Of a stretch of 64,000 bases of DNA, positions 10,001-18,121 are shown piece by piece. The DNA lies in NCBI GenBank assembly GCA_901538445.1, contig LR594586.1, positions 124,001 to 188,000 on the forward strand, in the 5' to 3' direction. Origin of the DNA: Gemmataceae bacterium. GTDB taxonomy: Bacteria > Planctomycetota > Planctomycetia > Gemmatales > Gemmataceae. Positions within the stretch are counted from its first letter, which is position 1; every line of letters begins with the position of its first letter. The notes beneath the pieces are model-generated. The model was not told the origin of the DNA, made no database searches, and saw only the letters and a list, made by a program, of their open reading frames with translations. Position numbers and translations under genes: made by a program.

Positions 10001-13000
10001 AGTACATGCGTACCCAGCGGGAACGACACGAGCAACTCAACCAAAATGTCTTGGGCGGCCGGCTCCCCTGGCCACTCGTCGGGCGGGCCCTGCGGCGGGA
10101 GTCCTACATCGACTGGGCGATTCGCACGCAGGAGTGCGTGCTGCCCGACGCCCCGCTCGCGCGGCCCGAGTACACGGTGTATGCGACGAACGGCTACGCC
10201 GTCCGCACCGGTCCCGATGGCAACCGCGAGTTGGAACCGGTCACCGCCGCGCCGGCGGGCCAGCCCGTCGTCGCCGACCTCTCCGCATTCCTCACGCTCC
10301 ACCGACTCGGGCTCGTCGACCGGACCCTCTCCCACTTCGGGCGTGCTGTATTGCCTGCGGTCTACCTCGCCCGCTTCCTGGAAGACCACCGCTCGCTCCA
10401 ACCGCATCAGCCGTCCGCGGTCGAAGCCCGGCGCGCCATCCTCTCCGCCCTCGACCTCGGCACACGCCTCCAGCTCGCCACGGAGCGCGAGTCGCAATAC
10501 CCGACCTTGAACGAACACCATCTTGAAGACGAGCATCCCGACTTTCACCTCATAGATGCCGTGAACTGGCTCCGCGGCACGGGGCGGTTGACAGATCTGG
10601 AACTGGCCCGCGTGACCCCGGTGTGCCAGCACCCGGCCGCTGCGGACCCGGGCGCGTTCCGGGCTGCCGCGGCGCGCGGCCTCCGGGTAGGCGTGTCCAC
10701 GCTCGTGACCGCCCATCATGTCGGACTCCTCGACCGTCTGCTCGCCCACCTCAAGTTGTGGGTCGAGCAAGAGGAAGCCGAGCAGTTGCGGCAGGAGTTA
10801 ATGAGTGTCCAGTACCGGGCGGAGGTCATGGGCTGGAGCCGCGAGCTCCACGCGACGCTGACGGACGACCAGCGTGTCGAGCCGGCCGAGCCTGAGCGTA
10901 CCGCCCACAGAGAGGAAGCCGACCACCGCGAACCGGAGCCGGTTTTCGACGCGATACTCCTTGCCGAGCAGCGACGGCTCCCCCTCCTCGCCGACGACCG
11001 CTGCATGCAGGGCATAATTCTTAACGCGAATCAGGGGCGTGCGGGGGCGGCCTTCGGGACTGACGCCGTCCTCGTGGCGCTCGCACAAGCGGGTGCGATC
11101 GACGGGGAAGAACTCGCAACGGGGTGGCTGCAACTCGTGCGCTGGCGCTACCGGTTTCTGACCCCGCCACCGGGTGTCCTTCTCACCCTCGCGGCGCGGC
11201 ACTCGTCACTCCCGCCGGGAGAGGAACTCCGCGACGTCAGTCGCTACCTGCACGACTCCTGTCTGGACCCGGCCCTGTTCTGCGGGCAGGAGCCGACCAC
11301 GCCGCCCACTTCGGCCGGCTGGTGGTACTTCCAGAACTGGGTTCAGGTGATCGGCCGGTTCCTGATGCGGGTCTGGCACGACTCGCGCTTCGACGACCGA
11401 ACCGCCACGGCCCTCACCCACTGGTGCGCCAGCGAACTCCTTCCCCCCGCTCCCCGAAACCTCGGGTACGCCGGCCACACCCTGGCGTCGCAAACGGCGC
11501 CACGGGTCGTGCTCATGAGCGCGGTTGCCGACCCCTGCGTCCTCCGGGATTTGGAACGGTCCAACATGGCGCTGCGAGTCATGGCCGACGCGTTCTGCCT
11601 GACCCCCGACGAGTACGACACGATCATGACGACGATGGTGGAAACGGAGATCCCCCAGACGCTCGTGCAGGAACACCGCGCGGAGGAGGTCGCGGCACGC
11701 TGGTTAACCGCCGTCGCGGCGTTTCACAACCACGACGGACTGAGCTTCCGCACGGCGGCCGCCCTGGCCGACTTGGGCCTGATGCCGCAACCCGTCTCCC
11801 CCGCGGGCGAGGACGAGGCGGCGGCCCTCGCCGATCCGACCCACCCTCGGCGAATCGGGATACCCCCGGGGCCGTGGGTTGCTCTCCGCGGACGGGAGCC
11901 CGGGGGGGCATATGAGGCCCTCTCCGTCCCGGACCTCATTTTCCACAGCAGCCAGGCGGTGAGGCGGGCCGCCGTCGCGCACCTCTCCCGCGCGGGGGAG
12001 TCTCGCCCCGCGTGGCTGACGCCGAGGTCGCTCGAAACGGTCCAGGCCGCAGAGGACGTCTGCGGGTCGGTCGGTCTCCGCGCGCTGGCCGCGGCGGGAG
12101 TCGTCGAGACCGCACTCGCTCACGATTTCTTGCTCCTCCTCGCCCGGTTGCGTCAGAGCCACGCCCTGGGCTGGGAGGAGGTGATCAACCCGGCCGTTCG
12201 CGACCTGCTCGAGGTGCGCCCAGGTATTCTGGGGAGTGTCCCGCCTGCCTGGTACCGCGAACCGGGGCAAGACTGGGACGAGTTCCTTCGCGCGCAATCG
12301 ACCGAGCCGAATCTCGGTGTGGTTCTCGATCGCTACTACGAGCGGTCGGGTCACCTTCCCCTCGCATCACGCTACGCGATCGAGTCCGTCGTCGCCGCTT
12401 GGGTCGCCGTCCACGGCAGTACGGGTGTCTGGGACGCCTTGCGGGTGAGAGCTGAGGACGCGACTCGTCCCTTGTGGAGGTATCACGTCTGCCGAGTGTT
12501 CTTTACCAACCCCGCACTCGTTCCTCCCGATCGGCACGCGGAAGTTTGGTCCCTGGCTGCGGCTGTTCTCGGCTGTAACGACGCCGAGCAAACGCAGCCG
12601 TCTCTAAGCGAAGCCGCGGCCGAACTACTGCACGCGCTCGCACGGCACTATCACCACGTGCTCGAGATCGAGGCGGTGGTCACGGACGCGACGAGCATCG
12701 CGGCCCTCGCGTGGTGGGTCGCGGAACGGGTGACGCGCGAGGTCGTCGACACCATCGCCGACGGGCGCGAACCAACTGAGGTCGCAAGACTCGTCCGCCG
12801 GTTCCTGACTCGACACGTGCGGCCCCTCGGGATCCGATCCGGATTCGGAGCGATGCTCACGCGGCCGGCGCGGGAACCGTCCGGCCTGGCTTACGCCACG
12901 GGCTATCTTCAGTCACTGTGGCGGCCCGCGGTTCTCGAAGCCGGACCCGCACCGGGGTTAACCATCCCGGAGGAATTTCAGGGATGTTTCTTTGAGACGT

Positions 13001-13779
13001 TGGCCATCGCCATCAGTACCGGCTTTCCGGTCCGAGATCTTCGTGTCGGAGGCTCCGCCTACGCCGTGGACATCCCGTTCGTCTCGGTGGTCGCGAGATG
13101 GGCTTCCGCCATGCCCGGCGATACCCCTCCTGAAGCACCCGAAGGGGAGGAACCGACCGAAGAGGCACCAAACAGTAGTGCAAGCGGGAGCGAGCACCAA
13201 CCCCCCGCTGACGGAGGTGCGCCGGCGCCGGCACCCACGAACCCGATCGGCGTCTTCGCGGCCCTCCGCAACGTGCTGACGGGTGATGAGCAAGAGAGGT
13301 TTCTCCTGCTCCAACAGCTCAGGGTCGCGGTTCATCTCGGACGAGTCGACGAGGGCGAGGCCGCATGGCTTTTCGAAGACCGAACCTGGTGGGACGGAGT
13401 GTTCGACGGTCTCGCCGAACAACAACTCGGGGACCTCTCCTCGACGCTCGTCGAGTTCATCCGGCGCAGTCGGAACGAGACGTGGCACTTGAACTTCCCA
13501 CACTTGTTCGGGCAACAAGCGGCGCGCGAGACTCTCGCAGGTGAACGTCTCATGATCGCCGTGAGCGGTGTGCTCCAATCCTGCACCGCTACTGGAAACT
13601 ATGCGGCGCTGCACTCCCTGATCCGATCAATCGCTTCTCTAGAGTTGGATGAGGCGCTCGGGACGTGGCGGAGAAGGCTACAGGAAATTCGAAGGGTGCT
13701 GCCGACGCCGGTTCAAGCAAAACTGCGCACGCTTTTGACGTTCATGCCGCCAGAGCCATTGTCCGAGCCGATATCGTGA
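7084..13779 (+). CDS. Giant protein: PD-(D/E)xK-like N-terminus, TPR array, PIN-like domain
   Basis: 2231 residues, no signal peptide. Residues ~18-90 read GGAGTLFEQHVAAYWLSLLL, then YDTDDFLVVG and LLLGQVKRS. This FE...DD...QxK pattern is that of a restriction-endonuclease-like core such as DUF4297/Cap4 nucleases. From ~420 to ~1000 helical TPR-like repeats dominate (ALGYFLKAARLL, HRNLAALEFNAGHFKEAAAE, NDEVCLARALVLSGRAEEAL). Residues ~1058-1345 look like a PIN domain split by a helical insert: VVADLSAFLTLHRLG near 1062, LPLLADDRCMQG near 1300 and FGTDAVLVALAQAG near 1323, giving spaced acidic residues. The C-terminal ~880 residues are helical with an acidic, Pro-rich low-complexity strip (~2015-2060). 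The frame is unbroken. It stands alone between IS debris and a recombinase module. A cytoplasmic defence role is inferred; no STAND/NACHT P-loop was recognised. Confidence 0.8.
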   Translation: MSQPTPAPRRISSPAATGGAGTLFEQHVAAYWLSLLLVRAIPPVLRDCTVVEVNFQAERLGYDTDDFLVVGADSSGARRLLLGQVKRSFTISSADEDCRKAVGDFWGDFRKADRFSPASDCLVLVTLRGTNVLLEHFAGLLEFARAACDTSDFESRLATPGLVHSKVADYCGEVRAILGEVENRPVSAAEAWPFLKALHFLSLDLATSTALVENHVRTLLAHTSVEADPRASADATWAALLREASDGMAQAKTYTREALPESLRQRHSPVRPTDRDTLAALDPLSETLRTLAAGVATHLRPLLAPATPNQPVTKAQEAVGRAQARAWEERARRSLDAQGHKLWEDIRKEVRALNHLRAVDAGQDLRAWLEGDGAYASPAIRGRVCVLMADLAVIDSAVRSHEERIDTSEARGWYTRSLGEFGTQPTEEDVARLLYLEARLDWLDRKPEQALTLLEGVEDASCKSFALSVLIAEGRDDEAVRLARTIPPDDRWCDRLVMIFAQAGSPEEVEGIEAWAQARPDPIVSQRCVVARVQGTLAKLFRGRDGRSLFLGPIAEDDATQMRGLLQDLQPLVAPAAARGRPATGVETEAVELAFTLSRLLNLKDQWRPTGVLLGQANPVSLEYARAVIRSDLTDPGTLATRLRNDYPRSVLAGHLAAVVDVRTGAAFADVSTRVEALIPLAETPDQRAQLSELLFEQSLPEDGTAALERALELAGRLLPTGHSLLSAIRYELLRRGGNEQDAMALLTSSYDEADPLWLQVAAADAYRRGDRKAALGYFLKAARLLSRPETCWLVFNLAHEQDDTAAMREMTTLLARVTPEDSRAHRNLAALEFNAGHFKEAAAELRRVVQLAPGDANDEVCLARALVLSGRAEEALEVLSGVCAAHPNLPGPWQFRAVVSDSQGRPVVAFEGLHSVRERFWGDMGFVCLYHTLAYKANREEEAHIAFLRIQELQNGDPNGPLRSGTLDDLREYMRTQRERHEQLNQNVLGGRLPWPLVGRALRRESYIDWAIRTQECVLPDAPLARPEYTVYATNGYAVRTGPDGNRELEPVTAAPAGQPVVADLSAFLTLHRLGLVDRTLSHFGRAVLPAVYLARFLEDHRSLQPHQPSAVEARRAILSALDLGTRLQLATERESQYPTLNEHHLEDEHPDFHLIDAVNWLRGTGRLTDLELARVTPVCQHPAAADPGAFRAAAARGLRVGVSTLVTAHHVGLLDRLLAHLKLWVEQEEAEQLRQELMSVQYRAEVMGWSRELHATLTDDQRVEPAEPERTAHREEADHREPEPVFDAILLAEQRRLPLLADDRCMQGIILNANQGRAGAAFGTDAVLVALAQAGAIDGEELATGWLQLVRWRYRFLTPPPGVLLTLAARHSSLPPGEELRDVSRYLHDSCLDPALFCGQEPTTPPTSAGWWYFQNWVQVIGRFLMRVWHDSRFDDRTATALTHWCASELLPPAPRNLGYAGHTLASQTAPRVVLMSAVADPCVLRDLERSNMALRVMADAFCLTPDEYDTIMTTMVETEIPQTLVQEHRAEEVAARWLTAVAAFHNHDGLSFRTAAALADLGLMPQPVSPAGEDEAAALADPTHPRRIGIPPGPWVALRGREPGGAYEALSVPDLIFHSSQAVRRAAVAHLSRAGESRPAWLTPRSLETVQAAEDVCGSVGLRALAAAGVVETALAHDFLLLLARLRQSHALGWEEVINPAVRDLLEVRPGILGSVPPAWYREPGQDWDEFLRAQSTEPNLGVVLDRYYERSGHLPLASRYAIESVVAAWVAVHGSTGVWDALRVRAEDATRPLWRYHVCRVFFTNPALVPPDRHAEVWSLAAAVLGCNDAEQTQPSLSEAAAELLHALARHYHHVLEIEAVVTDATSIAALAWWVAERVTREVVDTIADGREPTEVARLVRRFLTRHVRPLGIRSGFGAMLTRPAREPSGLAYATGYLQSLWRPAVLEAGPAPGLTIPEEFQGCFFETLAIAISTGFPVRDLRVGGSAYAVDIPFVSVVARWASAMPGDTPPEAPEGEEPTEEAPNSSASGSEHQPPADGGAPAPAPTNPIGVFAALRNVLTGDEQERFLLLQQLRVAVHLGRVDEGEAAWLFEDRTWWDGVFDGLAEQQLGDLSSTLVEFIRRSRNETWHLNFPHLFGQQAARETLAGERLMIAVSGVLQSCTATGNYAALHSLIRSIASLELDEALGTWRRRLQEIRRVLPTPVQAKLRTLLTFMPPEPLSEPIS

Positions 13780-14071
13780 CCGGATCGCTCGCTGGTGGTG
13801 GTCGAAGAGAGCACCTGTCGGCCTCGTTGACATAATCTGACGTGCGCCGCCTACGCTACACGGGAGGACGTAGGCGAACCGGCGGTCAATGAACGCTTTT
13901 GGTCCTGCTCATGTCTGGGCGTTGAGAAACACGGCTGAATTCGCGCTACGCGGTCCCGCTGGGACAGCGAGCGAGAAATTCCCCGGTCCTGACAGGTTGG
14001 GTGGCCAATCTCTGCAAGTGGTTTCCATATTCTTCCGCCTTCCTTCAGCAGCCCACTTGGGATCGATTTCC
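13780..14071. other. Gene-free stretch before the accessory module
   Basis: Nearly 300 bases with no supported gene. A 72-codon frame at 13889 has no recognisable features and no ribosome-binding site. This is the probable left boundary zone of the 14-30 kb module; no attachment-site repeat could be assigned. Confidence 0.4.
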
Positions 14072-14109
14072 GACACTTCGCGCGGCGTTGGTGTAGTTAA
14101 CGGGTAGAG
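14072..14109 (+). promoter_or_regulatory. Shared 38-nt element, copy A
   Basis: One of four equally spaced copies in the window. Constant blocks are GACAsTTC at positions 1-8, GTGTAGTT at 20-27 (TGTAGTT in this copy, preceded by G) and GGTAGRG at 32-38. It lies 77 nt upstream of the first gene of the recombinase group. Downstream, GCCAGACAGCCGCCGG (14124-14139) also follows copy B at 57.8 kb. The 16-nt gap between GACA and TGTAGTT suits a promoter, but no experiment supports this. Confidence 0.5.
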
Positions 14110-14186
14110 ACTGCCCCGTCCCCGCCAGACAGCCGCCGGTCGCGAAGCGAAGGTCGCTGTGGGCCCACCCGTGGCGAGGTGCCCAC

Positions 14187-14387
14187 GTGACCCCGTACCC
14201 CGATGCCGCCAACCTCTCCCCCGCCGACCGCCTCCGCGAGCTGACCCGACTCCTCGCGGCCGGCCTGCTCCGCCTCGCGCTTCCCGCTCCTCACTCGGAC
14301 AATTCTGTCCCCGCAGAACCCTCGGAATTCCGCACGAACGACCTTGCTGTGCCGCCCCAAAAGAGCGTCACTGTCCACGCCGGTTGA
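14187..14387 (+). CDS. Small hypothetical protein at head of recombinase operon
   Basis: 66 residues from GTG 14187: MTPYPDAANLSPADRLREL then TRLLAAGLLRLAL. The N-terminal half looks like one amphipathic helix; the C-terminal half is polar. No known domain was recognised. It lies 38 nt before the DUF2924 gene in the same direction, and 77 nt after the shared 38-nt element. Small proteins in this place are common in planctomycete recombinase loci, so it probably belongs to that module. Function unknown. Confidence 0.6.
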   Translation: MTPYPDAANLSPADRLRELTRLLAAGLLRLALPAPHSDNSVPAEPSEFRTNDLAVPPQKSVTVHAG

Positions 14388-14424
14388 CGCGCCCCGAGAC
14401 CACCCTTTTGCAGGAGATCCACCG

Positions 14425-14931
14425 ATGGGACTGAACGTCGCGAGGGAGGTCGCCGCGCTCCAGCGGATGACCCCCAAGGACCTCGCCCGGAAGTTCGCCG
14501 ACGTGTTCGGCGAGCCGACCAACGCCAAGAACCGCGTGTGGCTCGTCCGCCGCATCGCGTGGCGGCTCCAGGCCCTCGCCGAGGGCGACCTGTCCGACCG
14601 GGCCCGGCAGCGGGCCAGCGAGCTCGCGTGCGACGCCGACCTCCGTCTCAACCCGCCCGCGGCACCGCGTGCGACGGAGCCCGACGCCGCGGCGGAGAAG
14701 GCCCGCACGCGGGAGCCGGCGGCCGAGGCCGACCCGCGGGTGCCGGCCCCGGGCACGGTCCTGACCCGCAAGTACAAGGGGGCCACGGTCCAGGTGAAGG
14801 TCGTGGCCCGCGGGTTCGAATACGCGGGCGAAGTCTACGGCTCCTTGAGTGCCGTCGCCAGGGCAGTCACCGGGAGCCACTGCAACGGGTTCCTGTTCTT
14901 CCGGCTCAACGCGAAGGGCGGTGCCGCGTGA
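14425..14931 (+). CDS. DUF2924 domain protein
   Basis: 168 residues. MTPKDLARKFADVFGEPT, NRVWLVRRIAWRLQALAEG and the C-terminal block GTVLTRKYKGATVQVKVV, FEYAGEVYGSLSAVARAVTG are the DUF2924 pattern. ATG 14425 is preceded by AGGAG at 14412-14416. The stop overlaps the GTG start of the serine recombinase by 4 nt (GTGA 14928-14931), so the two are translationally coupled. DUF2924 genes are regularly found beside large serine recombinases in planctomycetes and proteobacterial phages. A role as recombination accessory or directionality factor is a guess from that association. Confidence 0.88.
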   Translation: MGLNVAREVAALQRMTPKDLARKFADVFGEPTNAKNRVWLVRRIAWRLQALAEGDLSDRARQRASELACDADLRLNPPAAPRATEPDAAAEKARTREPAAEADPRVPAPGTVLTRKYKGATVQVKVVARGFEYAGEVYGSLSAVARAVTGSHCNGFLFFRLNAKGGAA

Positions 14932-16523
14932 CCACCACGAAGTACCGGCCCGAGCCTCGTTCGACGGTGAAGTTGGTGCGGTGCGCGGTGTACACCCGCA
15001 AGTCCACCGAGGAGGGGCTCGAGCAGGAGTTCAACTCGCTCGACGCCCAGCGGGAGGCCGGCGAGGCGTACGTCCGCAGCCAGGCCGGCGAGGGGTGGGC
15101 CCTCAACCCCGACCGGTACGACGACGGCGGGTTCACCGGCGGCAACACCGACCGCCCCGCCCTGAAGAGGCTGATGGCCGACATCGAAGCCGACAAGGTC
15201 GACTGCGTGATCGTGTACAAGGTCGACCGCCTCAGCCGGTCGCTCCTCGACTTCGCGCAGATGATGCGGACGTTTGAGGAGCGGCAGGTGTCGTTCGTGA
15301 GCGTCACCCAGCAGTTCAACACCGGCACCTCGATGGGCCGCCTCGTCCTCAACGTGCTGCTGTCGTTCGCGCAGTTCGAGCGGGAGATCATCTCCGAGCG
15401 GACCCGGGACAAGATCGCCGCGACCCGGCGGAAGGGCAAGTGGGCCGGGGGCCACCCGGTCCTCGGGTACGACGTCGACCCCCACGGGTTCAAGCTCGTC
15501 GTCAACCCCGCCGAGGCGGACCGGGTGCGGCAGATCTTCGCCCTGTACCTCGAGCACCAATCGTTGCTGCCGGTGGTGAGGGAGCTCGCGGCCCGCGGGT
15601 GGGCGGGCAAGCGGTGGGCCACCCGCAAGGGGCCGGAGCGGGGCGGCGAGCCGCTCACCCGGACCGCCCTGTACCGGCTCCTCACCAACCCGGTGTACGT
15701 CGGGAAGGTAAAGTACAAGGACGAGGTCCACGACGGCGAGCACCCCGCGATCGTGGACCCGGGCGTGTTCCACCGCACCACCGCCCTGCTCCGCCGCAAC
15801 GGGACCACCGGCGGGGCACCGGTCCGCGGGGCGTTCGGCTCCCTCCTCAAGGGGCTCCTCCGGTGCGCCCCGTGCGGGTGCGCCATGTCCCCGACGCACA
15901 CCACCAAGGGGGCCCGCCGGTACCGGTACTACGCGTGCGTCGCGGCCCAGAACCGTGGCCGCGCCTCCTGCCCCACGAAGTCCGTGCCCGCGGAGCCGAT
16001 CGAGCAGTTCGTGGTGGACCAGGTGCGGGGAGTGGGCCGGGACCCGGCCGTGCTCCGCGGGGTCCTCGACCAGACCCGCGCCCTGCACGCCGAGCGCACC
16101 GCCGAGCTCGAGACCGAGGAGCGCGGGCTCACGAAGGACCTGTCCGCGTGGCACCGCGAGGCCACCCGGCTCTCGGTCCAACTCAAGCCGGGCGGGGACA
16201 ACGGCGGCGTGGTCGGGCGGCTGGCCGAGCTGCACGACCGGATCGGCACCGTCGATGGCCGGGTCAAACAGGTCCGGGACCAGATCAAGTCGGTGTCCGC
16301 GCAGCTGGTCAACGAGGGCCAGGCGACCCGGGCCCTGTCCGCGTTCGACCCGGTGTGGGGCACCCTCACCCCGCGGGAGCAGGCGCGGGTGGTCGGGCTC
16401 CTGGTCGAGGCCGTGAGCTTCGACGGCCGCACCGGCGCGGTCACGGTCACCTTCCGCCCCGCCGGGATCACCACCCTCGCGAACGAACTATCACAGGACA
16501 CCCCCGAGGAGGACGTCGCATGA
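14928..16523 (+). CDS. Large serine recombinase (resolvase/integrase)
   Basis: 531 residues from GTG 14928. The N-terminal resolvase catalytic domain has VYTRKSTEEGLEQEFNSLDA with the nucleophile Ser at residue 26, DDGGFTGGNTDRPAL and VYKVDRLSRSLLDFAQMM. FNTGTSMGRLVLNVLLSFAQ and ERTRDKIAATRRKGKWAGG follow. Next come the recombinase domain (LLPVVRELAARGW, LYRLLTNPVYVGKVKY) and a zinc beta-ribbon (LLRCAPCGCAMSPTHT ... YYACVAAQNRGRASCP). A C-terminal coiled coil spans ~385-460. All parts of a phage-type large serine integrase are present and unbroken. It starts within the DUF2924 stop and ends within the start of the next gene, forming a three-gene coupled operon. It probably moves the surrounding module. 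Confidence 0.95.
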   Translation: MTTTKYRPEPRSTVKLVRCAVYTRKSTEEGLEQEFNSLDAQREAGEAYVRSQAGEGWALNPDRYDDGGFTGGNTDRPALKRLMADIEADKVDCVIVYKVDRLSRSLLDFAQMMRTFEERQVSFVSVTQQFNTGTSMGRLVLNVLLSFAQFEREIISERTRDKIAATRRKGKWAGGHPVLGYDVDPHGFKLVVNPAEADRVRQIFALYLEHQSLLPVVRELAARGWAGKRWATRKGPERGGEPLTRTALYRLLTNPVYVGKVKYKDEVHDGEHPAIVDPGVFHRTTALLRRNGTTGGAPVRGAFGSLLKGLLRCAPCGCAMSPTHTTKGARRYRYYACVAAQNRGRASCPTKSVPAEPIEQFVVDQVRGVGRDPAVLRGVLDQTRALHAERTAELETEERGLTKDLSAWHREATRLSVQLKPGGDNGGVVGRLAELHDRIGTVDGRVKQVRDQIKSVSAQLVNEGQATRALSAFDPVWGTLTPREQARVVGLLVEAVSFDGRTGAVTVTFRPAGITTLANELSQDTPEEDVA

Positions 16524-16960
16524 ACACGCCGAACGCCCACGCCACACCGTTGACGGTGGCCGGCACGGTCCACTTCGACCGGGCCGGCCGTGGGGCCCGC
16601 AAGGTGCTGCGGCTCGGGCCCGCGCCCGCCGAGCCCGAGCCCGGGCGGGTGCCCCGGGTGGTCCGGCTCCTGGCCCTCGCGATCCGGTTCGACCGGCTGC
16701 TCCGCGACGGCGACGTGGCGGACCAGGCCGCGCTGGCCCGGCTCGGGCACGTCACGCGGGCCCGGGTGAGCCAGATCATGTCGCTGCTGCACCTCGCTCC
16801 CGATATTCAGGAGGCCGTGCTGTTCCTGCCCAAGGTCGAGGCCGGCCGCGCCCCCCTGCTCCTCCGCGACCTCCTGCCCGTCGCCGCCACCCCCGACTGG
16901 AAGGCCCAGCGCGCACTCTGGCGGAAGCTGGCGGCGCGACCGGATCGGGCTCCGAGGTAA
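16520..16960 (+). CDS. Small HTH protein coupled to serine recombinase
   Basis: 146 residues. ATG 16520 overlaps the recombinase stop (ATGA). After a Pro-rich N-terminus, VRLLALAIRFDRLLRDG and DQAALARLGHVTRARVSQIM form a helix-turn-helix like those in ParB/KorB or small repressors; the segment HLAPDIQEAVLFLP follows. The coupling suggests a regulator or accessory of the recombinase (for example control of excision direction). The specific role is not known. A following AT-rich stretch at 17025-17040 (GTATATTTTTT) may hold the promoter of the next gene pair. Confidence 0.75.
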   Translation: MNTPNAHATPLTVAGTVHFDRAGRGARKVLRLGPAPAEPEPGRVPRVVRLLALAIRFDRLLRDGDVADQAALARLGHVTRARVSQIMSLLHLAPDIQEAVLFLPKVEAGRAPLLLRDLLPVAATPDWKAQRALWRKLAARPDRAPR

Positions 16961-17062
16961 TTTCGTCACATTCCGGATCACCGACATTGCGGGGGGGACG
17001 AGTCCGTCGAGAATCTGAACGGGCGTATATTTTTTGTCCGGTTCACCCACGGGTCGAAGACC

Positions 17063-18121
17063 ATGGGACACGTCCGTCTCGGAACCCTGCCCGACACCCG
17101 GCCCTGGCGGCGGGTCGTCGCCCACATCGCCGAGGGCGACAGCGTCGCGACCGTTGCCGCCGCGACGACAGCGGCCGCCCGGGACGGGTTCCTCCGGGGC
17201 GCATCCGACCCCGGAGTCGCCCGCGTCGTGTACCTGCTCAACCGCGCGGCCGCGGCCGCTCGGGGCGCCGACCTCGCCGGGCGGCTCGCCCAGGACGGCG
17301 TCTTCGTGACCGCCGAACCGGACGTCTACGACTTCACCGCGGCCCTCGCCGCCGCCGTCCGGGCCTGGTACGCGAGCCACCGGGGCACCCACACCGACCT
17401 GGCCGAGCTGGCCCTGTTGGCCGGCGCCGAAACAATCACGCGGGTCGTCGGCGAGCGGGCCGGGAGCCTGTTCCCGACCATGCGCGAGCTGCACCAGGCG
17501 CTCCTCGGGTTCGCGACCCGGAACGGGTTCGCGCACCTGGCCCACGAGTTCTTCGCCCGGTTCGTCCGCCGGTTCCTCCTGTACCACCTGAGCCGCGAGC
17601 TGTCCCGGCACATGGGCGGCAACGGGCGGTTCGCCGACGTCCGCGACCACGCCGCGTTCCTCGCCGACCTCGACACCCACTGCCACGAGGCCGCGCGGAT
17701 CGTGCGGGAGTTCGCGGGCGAGTGCTACGACAACGCCGGCGGGCGGGCCGGGATGACCGCCGCCTGGGCCCGCGGGGTCGTGCTCCACGCCCTCCGGGAC
17801 AAGCTGGCCCCCGAGCTCGCGATCCGGGGGGGGCCGCCGTGTCTGACCCGCACCTGGTCCTGTGCGGCGGGCTGCCGCTCGCCGCCGCGCCGCCGCGGTG
17901 GCGGCGGCTCCCCCGGACCGACCTGGACATCGGCGGGGCCGAGGACGTCCACCTGGCCGTCGCCCAGCTCACCGCCCGCATGGCCGCCACCATTCCCGAC
18001 GCGTCGATGGACCTGCTCGAGGTCGCCGCGTACGTGTTCGCCGCCGACCAGGCCCTCACGCGGGGCGGGACGGCCGCGGTCGACTACGGGGACGCGTGGC
18101 GGCGGCGGCTCCGGTTCGTGA
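17063..18121 (+). CDS. Met-Gly-starting partner protein of the QueC-like gene
   Basis: The recognisable protein runs from ATG 17063 for ~258 codons (MGHVRLGTLPDTRPWRRVV ... HALRDKLAPELAIRGG). It then becomes Arg/Ser/Pro-rich shadow sequence because the frame runs on over the next gene to a stop at 18121. The real end is therefore probably near 17838. A run of eight G (17826-17833) sits exactly at the transition; one extra G would fuse it to the QueC-like frame. The protein is mostly helical (FAHLAHEFFARFVRRFLLYHLSREL near 155-180) with no recognised domain. Its second residue is Gly. QueC-like enzymes of type IV CBASS and of Qat systems are reported to modify an N-terminal glycine of a partner, so this could be the substrate. 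That is inference. Confidence 0.7.
   Translation: MGHVRLGTLPDTRPWRRVVAHIAEGDSVATVAAATTAAARDGFLRGASDPGVARVVYLLNRAAAAARGADLAGRLAQDGVFVTAEPDVYDFTAALAAAVRAWYASHRGTHTDLAELALLAGAETITRVVGERAGSLFPTMRELHQALLGFATRNGFAHLAHEFFARFVRRFLLYHLSRELSRHMGGNGRFADVRDHAAFLADLDTHCHEAARIVREFAGECYDNAGGRAGMTAAWARGVVLHALRDKLAPELAIRGGPPCLTRTWSCAAGCRSPPRRRGGGGSPGPTWTSAGPRTSTWPSPSSPPAWPPPFPTRRWTCSRSPRTCSPPTRPSRGAGRPRSTTGTRGGGGSGS

Noticed and set aside
13889-14107. 72-codon gene between the giant gene and the recombinase operon
   Set aside because: No ribosome-binding site, no recognisable features, and it overlaps the 38-nt element.
14090-14160. tRNA gene suggested by D-arm-like sequence in the 38-nt elements (TAGTTnAnyGGTAGrG)
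   Set aside because: No copy has a pairing acceptor stem, a proper anticodon arm or a T-arm at the right distance, and the conserved GACAsTTC block lies outside any tRNA. The likeness covers only the D-arm-like part.
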